Shown piece after piece: positions 6,681-13,872 of a stretch of DNA of 64,000 bases. Origin of the DNA: an uncultured Bacteroidia bacterium (GTDB taxonomy: Bacteria > Bacteroidota > Bacteroidia > NS11-12g > UBA955); contig CALSPH010000002.1 in NCBI GenBank assembly GCA_943788195.1, positions 329,054 to 393,053 on the forward strand, given 5' to 3'. The stretch's first letter is position 1; every line of letters starts with the position of its first letter. A program made the position numbers and the translations under genes. Under the pieces are notes generated by a model. That model saw only the letters and a program-made list of their open reading frames with translations. It was not told the DNA's origin and ran no database searches.

Positions 6681-7334
6681 TTAAACGGATTGAACGCCTC
6701 CCGGGTGACAAATCACAAATACTTCACTTTTTAAGCGCTTCTTTAATCGGTATAATCCAGTTAACATACCGATTGCAGGCAGAATGATTTGTTGTTTGCC
6801 AAAATAAAAGCAGGGCAAAGTTATCCCCTGTTTGGCTTTACCCCGAATATGGTAACCCGGGTGCAAATGACCTGAGACACAAAAGTATCGCTTCAAATCT
6901 TGATCGCTGGGTTCATGTTTTAGCAAAATTTTATTTTCAAACTTCAACTCGGTAAACACTTCTTCAAATCCCATTTCTAAATAAATTTCATTTTCAAATA
7001 CATCGTGATTTCCTTTGATCAGTATCCAACTGGCACTGGATTCCTTTATGAGGTCTTTCAAAAAAGAAGCATTTCCGAGCGTACGGCTATGGAATAAATC
7101 ACCTAAAACATAAATCGTCTTAAAATCATGTTGATTCATTAAGGATTGAATATTCTCCATATCCGATAAATGTGCCGATTCATTTAGGGCATACCCATTC
7201 TTGCGCAAATGCGCAGCACGACCTAAATGGAGGTCTGAAAGAAGCAATGCACTTTGTTCCATCCAGAACAAGGCCTTTTGGGGCAAAGCTTGCCAGTTTT
7301 GCTTGAACAATTGAATCGAAAAGGAATTTTCCAT
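6681..7334 (-). CDS. pdeM: Ligase-associated DNA damage response endonuclease PdeM
   Basis: This calcineurin-like metallophosphoesterase has 217 residues and all the metal-binding motifs of the family in order: SDLHLG (about residue 33), GDLFHS, GNHD, and GHLHPG. Its overall sequence fits the PdeM group that accompanies an ATP-dependent ligase/exonuclease/helicase set in other bacteria. The partner genes (ligD-like, lhr-type helicase, exonuclease) are not in this window. It is transcribed away from the TonB receptor gene and converges on the YbjQ pair. Confidence 0.88.
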   Translation of the reverse strand: MENSFSIQLFKQNWQALPQKALFWMEQSALLLSDLHLGRAAHLRKNGYALNESAHLSDMENIQSLMNQHDFKTIYVLGDLFHSRTLGNASFLKDLIKESSASWILIKGNHDVFENEIYLEMGFEEVFTELKFENKILLKHEPSDQDLKRYFCVSGHLHPGYHIRGKAKQGITLPCFYFGKQQIILPAIGMLTGLYRLKKRLKSEVFVICHPGGVQSV

Positions 7335-7375
7335 CTTAAGAAGGCGAAATTAAGGGAACATATCATTTTTATATA

Positions 7376-7383
7376 TAGATTTG
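7376..7383 (+). promoter_or_regulatory. -7 promoter element of the TonB-dependent receptor gene
   Basis: TAGATTTG matches TAnnTTTG and lies 19 bases before the ATG at 7403, an ordinary leader length. No clear -33 element is visible. Confidence 0.5.
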
Positions 7384-7402
7384 TCTCAATTAAATTCGAA
7401 TA

Positions 7403-10204
7403 ATGACCCGTCTTTTATCTTTGGTTCTTGTGTCCGGCTTGCTGGTAATAACAACCTTATCCGCTAAAGCTCAAAATAAAATACAAGGAACCATCCTCGA
7501 TTCTTTTGCCACCACCCCGCTAGCTTTCGCCGCAGTTAAGGTGCTGGATCAAAATAAATCAACAGTTACAGACTTCAATGGCTTTTTCGAATTGAAGAAT
7601 ATTCAATTGCCAGCAAAACTCAAAATTTCTTTCTTTGGCTATTTTACAAAAATTGTCCCAGTAGACTCAACTAATAAAGATTTGAAGATCGAATTGGCCC
7701 CTGCTGCAAAATCGGTAAAAAAGGTTGTGGTTAAAGGTGATCCTATATCAGAAAAGAAAAGAGAGCAACCCTTAACTGTAGAAAGCATGGGCCTTAGTGC
7801 AATTAAAGCAACGCCTGCCGCTAATTTTTATGAAGGTCTTGGACACCTTAAAGGGGTAGACGTTACTGCAGCGAGTTTGGGCTTCCGTGTAATCAATACG
7901 CGCGGTTTTAATAGTACAAATCCTGTTAGATCGCTGCAACTCATTGATGGTGTAGATAATCAATCACCTGGACTAAATTTCTCTTTAGGGAATTTTCTAG
8001 GTGCCTCTGAGATAGACATTTTCAAGACTGAAATATTTGCCGGTGCGAGTACCGCATTCTTTGGCCCCAATGCATTTAATGGGGTAATTAACATGACCAC
8101 TAAAGACCCTTGGCGTTTCCCAGGGTTGACCGTTTCGGCCAAAGTGGGTGAACGAAACTTATATGAGTTTGCACTGCGACAAGCCCAAGTTTTTAAAAAC
8201 AAGGCAGGCGATGACAAATTCGCATATAAAGTGAATATTTTTACGATGCGCGCAGTAGATTGGGCGGCTGATAATCAAAGTGCAAGTACTGCAAGCTTTA
8301 ATGGAACTGACAATAATGGTAGTTACGATGCAGTAAATCGATATGGTGATGAAAACCTCAGCGAGTCGGATAATAATTTTACAGGGACCAATTCCTTTGT
8401 ACAATATCCAGGTTTAGGAAGGTTTTATAGAACCGGTTACTGGGAGAAAGATCTCGTAAATTACAATACCCGAAACACAAAGTTTAATACACTACTTGCG
8501 TATAAGGTTGATAAAAAGAATGAGCTTCAGTACCAATTTAATTTTGGTGAAGGCTCTACGGTGTACCAAGGTGAAAATCGATTTAGCCTAAAAGACATCA
8601 AATTTTACCAGCATAGAGTTGAATACAAAGCACCTAAAGGATTTTTACGCATATACTCAACAAATGAAGATGCAGGGAACACCTATGATGCTGTGCTCAC
8701 CGGTTTACTTTTACAAGAAAGTGCCAAGGGCAATACAGAGTGGAGTCAAGATTATACGGGGTATTGGATTAAAAATGCAAGACCACAAGTTAAAGGGATT
8801 CCTGGTTGGCCAACCAGCTTTTTTAATAACCCGGATGCTTTTCGCATTGCAGATTCATTGCTCATTGTATACGATACATTAATTGATCGTTTACATCAAG
8901 AAGCGCGTCTTGCAGCGGATGGCAAATTATCCGCTAATGGTTTACCGCATATCAATCCAACAACAGACCGATATACTCCCGGAACCTCTTCATTTGACAG
9001 CATGGTTAACTCACTCACCAGCAGAAAATCATTGATTGGCGGAGGAAGCGGTTTCTATGACAAATCCAGATTGATTCACATTCAGGGACAACGTTTATTG
9101 GAATATAAGAATTACACCTTTACGCTTGGTTTCAGCGGACGGATGTACACTCCTGATACACGTGGAACTATTTTTAGCGACACTGGAAATGTAACCATAA
9201 CCAACCGAGAAGCTGGTATATACGGGGGTGTAGAGAAAAAGTACTTTGATGACAAAATCAAGGTAGCAGCAAATTTCCGAGTGGACAAAAATCAAAATTT
9301 TAAGATGTTATTTTCACCCGCTGCATCTCTTATCTATTTGCGTAACCCAAAAAACACTTGGCGATTCTCTTTTTCTAGCGCCATTCGGAATCCAACCTTG
9401 GCTGATCAGTATTTGTACTACAATGTCGGTAGAGCAATACTTATTGGTAATATCAATGGGGTAGATAGTTTAATTACTGTAGAATCGTTACGTGATTTCG
9501 TAAATACACAACAGCAAGATACCTTAAACTATTTTAACATTTCACCCATTCAACCTGAGCAGGTAAAAACACTTGAGGCAGGTTACAAAGGTGTGGTTCT
9601 CAAAGATAAATTAATGATCGATGCGAGTTATTATGTAAGTTTTTACACCAATTTTATCGGTTACAAAATTGGCGTCATTGCAGAAATTGATGATACCCTA
9701 AATCGAGTTACCGGAGCCCAGGCCTACCGTGTTGCTAGCAATTCAGAAGATTTGGTGTTAACTACTGGAGGATCCATAGGGCTGACTTACAGCTTAACCG
9801 ACCATTTAAATGTAACTGGCAATTATTCATGGAATGAGCTCAATCGTTTGGGCTCCACTGACCCTTTAATTCCGGCTTTTAATACCCCTCGGCATAAATT
9901 TAATCTAGGCTTCTCGGGTAACCAACTTAGATTTAAGCTTGCATCCATACGAGTAAATGACTTGTCCTTTAATACAAATTTCAAATGGATCGAAGGGTTC
10001 TTATTCGAAGGTTCTCCTCAATTTACAGGTGAAATCCAATCCTATTACTTATTGGATGCTCAAGTGAGCAAATTCTATGTAAAGCATGGACTAACGCTGA
10101 AAATTGGAGCAAGCAATTTAACCGATAACCGTGCTTATCAAGTATATGGTGGGCCTCAAGTAGGGCGGTTGGCTTATGCCTCTATACTTCTTGACATCAA
10201 ATAA
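7403..10204 (+). CDS. TonB-dependent outer-membrane receptor with CarboxypepD_reg-like domain
   Basis: This 933-residue protein starts with a signal peptide ending at AKAQ. Residues about 26-105 form a carboxypeptidase-regulatory-like beta-sandwich (GTILDSFATTPLAFAAVKV, then SVKKVVVKGDP), typical of Bacteroidota receptors. The plug follows with RGFNSTNPVRSLQLIDGV and GPNAFNGVINMTTK, and a large beta-barrel ends in YASILLDIK. It would import a substrate across the outer membrane using TonB/ExbBD energy. No SusD gene is adjacent, so it is not a classical SusCD pair. The plug resembles receptors for siderophores or vitamins as much as for glycans, and the ligand is unknown. A damaged T9SS esterase-like gene follows after 51 bases. 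Confidence 0.92.
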   Translation: MTRLLSLVLVSGLLVITTLSAKAQNKIQGTILDSFATTPLAFAAVKVLDQNKSTVTDFNGFFELKNIQLPAKLKISFFGYFTKIVPVDSTNKDLKIELAPAAKSVKKVVVKGDPISEKKREQPLTVESMGLSAIKATPAANFYEGLGHLKGVDVTAASLGFRVINTRGFNSTNPVRSLQLIDGVDNQSPGLNFSLGNFLGASEIDIFKTEIFAGASTAFFGPNAFNGVINMTTKDPWRFPGLTVSAKVGERNLYEFALRQAQVFKNKAGDDKFAYKVNIFTMRAVDWAADNQSASTASFNGTDNNGSYDAVNRYGDENLSESDNNFTGTNSFVQYPGLGRFYRTGYWEKDLVNYNTRNTKFNTLLAYKVDKKNELQYQFNFGEGSTVYQGENRFSLKDIKFYQHRVEYKAPKGFLRIYSTNEDAGNTYDAVLTGLLLQESAKGNTEWSQDYTGYWIKNARPQVKGIPGWPTSFFNNPDAFRIADSLLIVYDTLIDRLHQEARLAADGKLSANGLPHINPTTDRYTPGTSSFDSMVNSLTSRKSLIGGGSGFYDKSRLIHIQGQRLLEYKNYTFTLGFSGRMYTPDTRGTIFSDTGNVTITNREAGIYGGVEKKYFDDKIKVAANFRVDKNQNFKMLFSPAASLIYLRNPKNTWRFSFSSAIRNPTLADQYLYYNVGRAILIGNINGVDSLITVESLRDFVNTQQQDTLNYFNISPIQPEQVKTLEAGYKGVVLKDKLMIDASYYVSFYTNFIGYKIGVIAEIDDTLNRVTGAQAYRVASNSEDLVLTTGGSIGLTYSLTDHLNVTGNYSWNELNRLGSTDPLIPAFNTPRHKFNLGFSGNQLRFKLASIRVNDLSFNTNFKWIEGFLFEGSPQFTGEIQSYYLLDAQVSKFYVKHGLTLKIGASNLTDNRAYQVYGGPQVGRLAYASILLDIK

Positions 10205-10255
10205 TGCTATTTAATCCCAGATTTTGACTAACTTGCGAATTAAATCAAATAAACA

Positions 10256-11731
10256 ATGAAAAAAATATACTTAACCCTTACTGCCATTATCATGGCAAGT
10301 TGTCTAACTGCCCAAGTGCGCTACGTGGAGAAAGTCTTTACAGATGTGGATGTAACATCTGATGTGACTTATGGCACAAACATTACGGTAATCACAGGTT
10401 CGCCTGCTGCACAGGCTCTAAAAATGGATATTTATGAGCCAAAAGGAGATACTGCTACTATGCGTCCCTTAATCATTTTTTGTCCAACTGGAAGTTATCT
10501 ACCCCGCTTTGTTAACCAACAACCCGTTGGTGATAAAACAGACAGTGCAACGGTAGAATTTGCTAAAGAGTTCGCAAAACGAGGCTATGTGGTAGCAAAC
10601 ATTGCCTACAGGCAAGGTTGGTTAATCCTTTCTCCAGATCAAGATGTACGAACAGGAACCATTCTAAATGCAGTTTATCGTTCTATTCACGATGCAAAAA
10701 CTGCAGCACGTTTTATGTCTAAAACAGCAGCCTTAGAGGGTAATCCATATAAAATTGATTCTACGAAAGTGGCTATTGGAGGAAATGGTACTGGTGGTTA
10801 TGTTGCCATAAATACCGTATCTCTTGATAAGGTTTCTGAGTTGTACATTGATAAGTTCATTAATTCATAAAACAGCCAGATGAGCCTTACGTGGATACCG
10901 CATTATCAGGAAATATTGATGGCACTAACGTGAGACCATGTAAACTTGGCAAATTGGGCAAACCATTCTGCTAATTTCAATTTTGCATTTACCATTGGTG
11001 GTGCATTAGGAGACAGCAGTTGGATTGAGCCAGGAGAAGTTCCTGTTGTATGCGTGCATGGCGCACAAGATCCATTTGCTCCTTACAATACAGGTATTGT
11101 TTTTGTTCCAGGAACAACAACATCAGTAGTTGAAGTAAGTGGTGGATTTGGCATAATGACAAAGGTAGATGCATTAGGAAATAATGCGGCTTATAAAGGA
11201 AAAGTTGGAGGAAACCTTTCAGCTATCTTAAATGGACGAGACGGAATAGATGGTTTGTATACCATTCAAGGGGCAATCAATGGCTCTGGACCATGGGAAT
11301 GGTATGATACTACCTGGATTAAAGCAAATGTAACCGACGGAGCGGCCATCGTAACAAATGCGCTTAAATCAAATCCGAATATGAGTAAGCAAAAAGCAAT
11401 TCCGTTTATTGATACCATTTGCAAATACGTTGCTCCACGAATGGCTGTAACAATGGGATTTGTTACGGACTATGCATTAGGTGTAAATGAAATTGAAATT
11501 TCAGATGCAAGTGCATATCCAAATCCACTTTCGGCTAACTTAACTATTGCAGCTAAGTCTGAAATTGAGAAAATTACCATTTTAGATCTTTCTGGAAAAG
11601 TGATTAAGGAACTGAAAGGCAACGAATCACTAAATCAAAAAGTGGATTTTGCTGGATTTTCTGGAGGCAATTATATCCTTCGTATCGAAACTACGAAAGG
11701 CATAAGCACGCTTAAAATCACCAAACAGTAA
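10256..11731 (+). pseudogene. Secreted alpha/beta-hydrolase-like protein with T9SS sorting domain, frame-disrupted twice
   Basis: The signal peptide (MKKIYLTLTAIIMASCLTAQ) is followed by an alpha/beta-hydrolase fold with RPLIIFCPTGSYL, the conserved loop GGNGTGGYVAIN and VVCVHGAQDP. The end is a T9SS type A sorting domain (AYPNPLSANLTI to STLKITKQ). The frame is broken by a TAA at 10868 and a TGA at 10931. Between them, another frame reads PDEPYVDTALSGNIDGTN without interruption. One base is therefore missing near 10861-10872 and one is extra near 10934-10942, and the second restores the original frame. The nucleophile position of the G-x-S-x-G loop is Gly, so even a repaired protein may not be a classical esterase. 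It may be a pseudogene or hold two sequence errors. Confidence 0.75.
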
Positions 11732-11747
11732 CTGCCATAAACACAGT

Positions 11748-11786
11748 AAAAAACCCATTCACCAATTTGGTGGATGGGTTTTTTAT
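11748..11786 (+). terminator. Strong intrinsic terminator after the T9SS hydrolase-like gene
   Basis: ACCCATTCACCAA (11753-11765) pairs with TTGGTGGATGGGT (11767-11779) with one G-T pair, preceded by an A run and followed by six T. It lies 16 bases after the stop at 11731. Confidence 0.85.
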
Positions 11787-11859
11787 TTTATTTTGAATCT
11801 TTAGGTCAGGTTGAAAAACTTGTCCTAAAGTCTCATTTCACTCAAAAACTAAACACTAT

Positions 11860-11895
11860 TTAAAGGTGATCTTCAAAATACTGGTTGATCTTGCC
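11860..11895 (-). pseudogene. Remnant copy of the 3' end of the S9 peptidase gene
   Basis: Read on the minus strand, these 36 bases encode GKINQYFEDHL and a stop. The C-terminus of the peptidase gene at 13873 is GKITQYFEDHLQSD. The DNA match is nearly complete over about 29 bases and weaker similarity continues downstream of both stops (GTCAGGTTG-x-AAAAC near 11805 and 13834). The similarity stops abruptly at 11895. It looks like a duplicated gene tail left at the edge of an insertion. Confidence 0.6.
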
Positions 11896-11923
11896 TACAT
11901 TTACATGTAAGATATTGACTATC

Positions 11924-12346
11924 ATGCAAATTCATCCCACAATTATATTATTTGTATATTTCTGCCTCGTTTTTGCGTGCAATTCAACAAGTCAAGTAAA
12001 GAAACCCATCCCATGCATTGACAACTTTATTACAATAAACGATAGTAATTATTTGGACTTTCTGAATTCATCCAATCCAATAATAAGCAAGAGACAACTT
12101 AAACCTTATTTAACAGAGCAAAACAGAAGTTTATATCTAAAAGAGTACCATAATAAAAAATCGAAATTTTATAAAAAGGAGGGTGTATTGATATCTGAAA
12201 ATTTCACTGCTGATATTTTAGCAAACAAAGGCTCACAAAACACATGGTTTAATCTTGTGGTTTTTTACAAATCAGGAAAAACAACCGAATATCACTTTGC
12301 AAAATGCGGAAGAGAAAGTTCAGTATTATATACTGCTTACCAATAG
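11924..12346 (+). pseudogene. Lipoprotein of unknown function, 5' part, interrupted by an IS element
   Basis: The ATG at 11924 starts a lipoprotein signal (MQIHPTIILFVYFCLVFAC) with the lipobox LVFAC. An upstream TTG at 11885 falls in the duplicated peptidase tail and is not a credible start. The mature part is polar and unrecognised, with FITINDSNYLDFL and WFNLVVFYKSGKTTEYHFAKCG. The frame ends at a TAG at 12344-12346 that lies inside the inverted repeat of the IS. Joining residue 139 (codon ending at 12340) to the base after the right target duplication (13684) restores a 164-residue protein. The gene was therefore intact before insertion. The truncated form loses 25 residues and may or may not fold. 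Confidence 0.75.
12332..12340 (+). repeat. Left 9-bp target-site duplication of the IS element
   Basis: ACTGCTTAC directly abuts the left inverted repeat and is repeated exactly at 13675-13683, directly after the right inverted repeat. Confidence 0.9.
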
Positions 12347-12357
12347 TGTCCTAAACG
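12341..12357 (+). repeat. Left terminal inverted repeat of the IS4-family element
   Basis: It reads CAATAGTGTCCTAAACG and matches the right end at 16 of 17 positions in inverted orientation. Its first bases supply the TAG that ends the truncated lipoprotein frame. Confidence 0.88.
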
Positions 12358-12416
12358 ATTTTAAATAACTCAAATAGTCTTATTTCTATTGGGTTTCGCT
12401 TACTGTTTCGTCATTT

Positions 12417-13586
12417 TTAAAATAGTACCCCCTGTATTTCCTTTTGAGGTGGTGGATGTTTGTTCTCAAAAGGTTGATCAAGCCATTTGATTAAATCTAC
12501 TTTTACAAATAGATTAAGCCTTATAAATGCGACCAGATTTGATAAATACCATTTGTGTTTTGCTATTGCTTTTAATGCCTTTAGGACAAGTATGGTTATA
12601 AGTGCAGTCCATATTTGGATCATTACGGCATTTTCACTAGTGCCAATAAAGGACTTAATGTGTAAGAGTTGCTTTATCTCTCTAAAAAATATTTCTACTT
12701 GCCATCTAGCCTTATAAAGCTCACTTATCGTGTTTGCTGTCCAAGACATTTGATTTGTAATTACCTCTATTACCTGCTGGTTTTCATCATCCCATATGGC
12801 TACTCTTCTTAGCTTCTTTGAGTATTTCTTTTTAGATTGTAAACCAGTGAGCTTAATGATTTCATCTTTTAGGATATGCTCCTGTTTTCCTACTGGCAGA
12901 TCGTTTTCTTTAATTGTAATAAATTGGATGTTTTCTTTATGCCTAATTACAAAAAATACTCCTTTGCTGTCCCAGACATCCAACAAAGAAAGATCATTGT
13001 TGAAACGGTCAGCTACAATCACACTCCCTTTCAATAATGGGATATCATATGCCCCTTTATTATCTGCAGTTTTGCCATCAGTAATATTCACATATGCCGG
13101 TAAATTACCATCATAATCTAATAGTGTATGCATTTTTATTGCTCCTTTCGAGGTTTTGTATTTTGCCCAATCAAACAAGCTAAGACAAAGACTAATTGTA
13201 GTAGCATCTAATAATAAGATCTTTGATTTTATTCTAAACTTTACACGCTTTAAAGATGCTTGCTGTCCTAAACTATCTAACAAACAATAGTAGTAATCTC
13301 TAAAGAGTTCCCAGCTACGATGTTTGTTTTGATAACTTAGAGTAGATTTAGATGGAGCTTTAATCATACCCAAATGGGATAAGTTGCCTGTGGCTGAACG
13401 AAGACCATTGCTTATATCCCGAACAGACTGGCTTTTTGCAAACTGGCAAAATAACATAGAGACTAAATGAGACCAACTAGTAAAACCCTTTTGATGCTTA
13501 TCACTTTCGTGAGTATTTACTAGTGTTTTAAACTTTGAGCGATCTAATCTGGATATTATTTGAGAGAATAAGGTTAAATTTGTCAT
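12417..13586 (-). CDS. IS4-family transposase
   Basis: This 389-residue DDE transposase has the N-terminal domain seen in IS4-type elements (SRLDRSKFKTLVNTHESDK to FCQFAKSQSVRDISNGL). The catalytic acids are in LLLDATTISLCLSLFDWA and VIVADRFNNDLSLL. The third is in the IS4 signature Y-x2-R-x3-E-x6-K, here YKARWQVEIFFREIK. No frameshift is present. It is the only gene of the element and lies opposite to the lipoprotein gene it interrupts. Confidence 0.95.
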   Translation of the reverse strand: MTNLTLFSQIISRLDRSKFKTLVNTHESDKHQKGFTSWSHLVSMLFCQFAKSQSVRDISNGLRSATGNLSHLGMIKAPSKSTLSYQNKHRSWELFRDYYYCLLDSLGQQASLKRVKFRIKSKILLLDATTISLCLSLFDWAKYKTSKGAIKMHTLLDYDGNLPAYVNITDGKTADNKGAYDIPLLKGSVIVADRFNNDLSLLDVWDSKGVFFVIRHKENIQFITIKENDLPVGKQEHILKDEIIKLTGLQSKKKYSKKLRRVAIWDDENQQVIEVITNQMSWTANTISELYKARWQVEIFFREIKQLLHIKSFIGTSENAVMIQIWTALITILVLKALKAIAKHKWYLSNLVAFIRLNLFVKVDLIKWLDQPFENKHPPPQKEIQGVLF

Positions 13587-13657
13587 CGAGAAAGGTTTTT
13601 TTTGTTATGCAACTCAAAGATAATTTGAGATACAGAATTCCTTTCTCTTTTTTTTAA

Positions 13658-13674
13658 CGTTTAGGACGCTATTG
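13658..13674 (-). repeat. Right terminal inverted repeat of the IS4-family element
   Basis: On the minus strand it reads CAATAGCGTCCTAAACG. It is the mirror of 12341-12357 with a single C/T difference at the seventh base. Confidence 0.88.
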
Positions 13675-13683
13675 ACTGCTTAC
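13675..13683 (+). repeat. Right 9-bp target-site duplication of the IS element
   Basis: ACTGCTTAC is identical to 12332-12340. The lipoprotein frame continues in phase directly after it. Confidence 0.9.
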
Positions 13684-13761
13684 ATTGATTGTGATACGCT
13701 AATGCATCAAATAATAATTGATGAGAAAGGACCAAAATACTGTTCAGTAAAAATTAAGTAG
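13684..13761 (+). pseudogene. Detached 3' end of the IS-interrupted lipoprotein gene
   Basis: Read in the phase of the codon that precedes the IS, these bases give IDCDTLMHQIIIDEKGP and then KYCSVKIK before a TAG at 13759-13761. With one copy of the 9-bp duplication removed, it continues the lipoprotein beginning at 11924 without a break. It has no start of its own and is presumably not translated. Confidence 0.75.
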
Positions 13762-13775
13762 GCGGAAATTCAACT

Positions 13776-13857
13776 GAAGTCAGGTACTTGCCGTCATGTT
13801 TTCCAACCTGACAAACCTAATGCCTTTTTGCAAGTCAGGTTGCAAAACCTGACTTCA
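13776..13857. repeat. Intergenic palindromic repeat cluster (GTCAGGTT type)
   Basis: The unit AAGTCAGGTT recurs in both orientations: GAAGTCAGGT at 13776-13785, AACCTGAC at 13805-13812, and a perfect hairpin with arms AAGTCAGGTT (13832-13841) and AACCTGACTT (13846-13855) around GCAA. A further half site, GGTCAGGTTG, is near 11804-11813. There is no T tract, so it is not a standard terminator. It resembles REP-type intergenic palindromes and sits exactly in the zone that was duplicated at the peptidase 3' end. Confidence 0.6.
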
Positions 13858-13872
13858 ACTAAAAACTAATTA

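Larger units (their letters stand above)
12341..13674 (-). mobile_element. IS4-family insertion sequence, complete, 1334 bp
   Basis: The ends are inverted repeats of 17 bases with one mismatch: CAATAGTGTCCTAAACG at 12341-12357, and the reverse complement of CAATAGCGTCCTAAACG at 13658-13674. A perfect 9-bp duplication flanks them. A single full-length DDE transposase fills the element on the minus strand. Perfect duplication and an uninterrupted transposase indicate a recent, probably still mobile, insertion. It splits the lipoprotein gene beginning at 11924. Confidence 0.93.

Noticed and set aside
11885..11923. TTG at 11885 as start of the IS-interrupted lipoprotein
   Set aside because: It lies in the duplicated peptidase tail and would put 13 residues before a perfect lipoprotein signal; the ATG at 11924 is far better.
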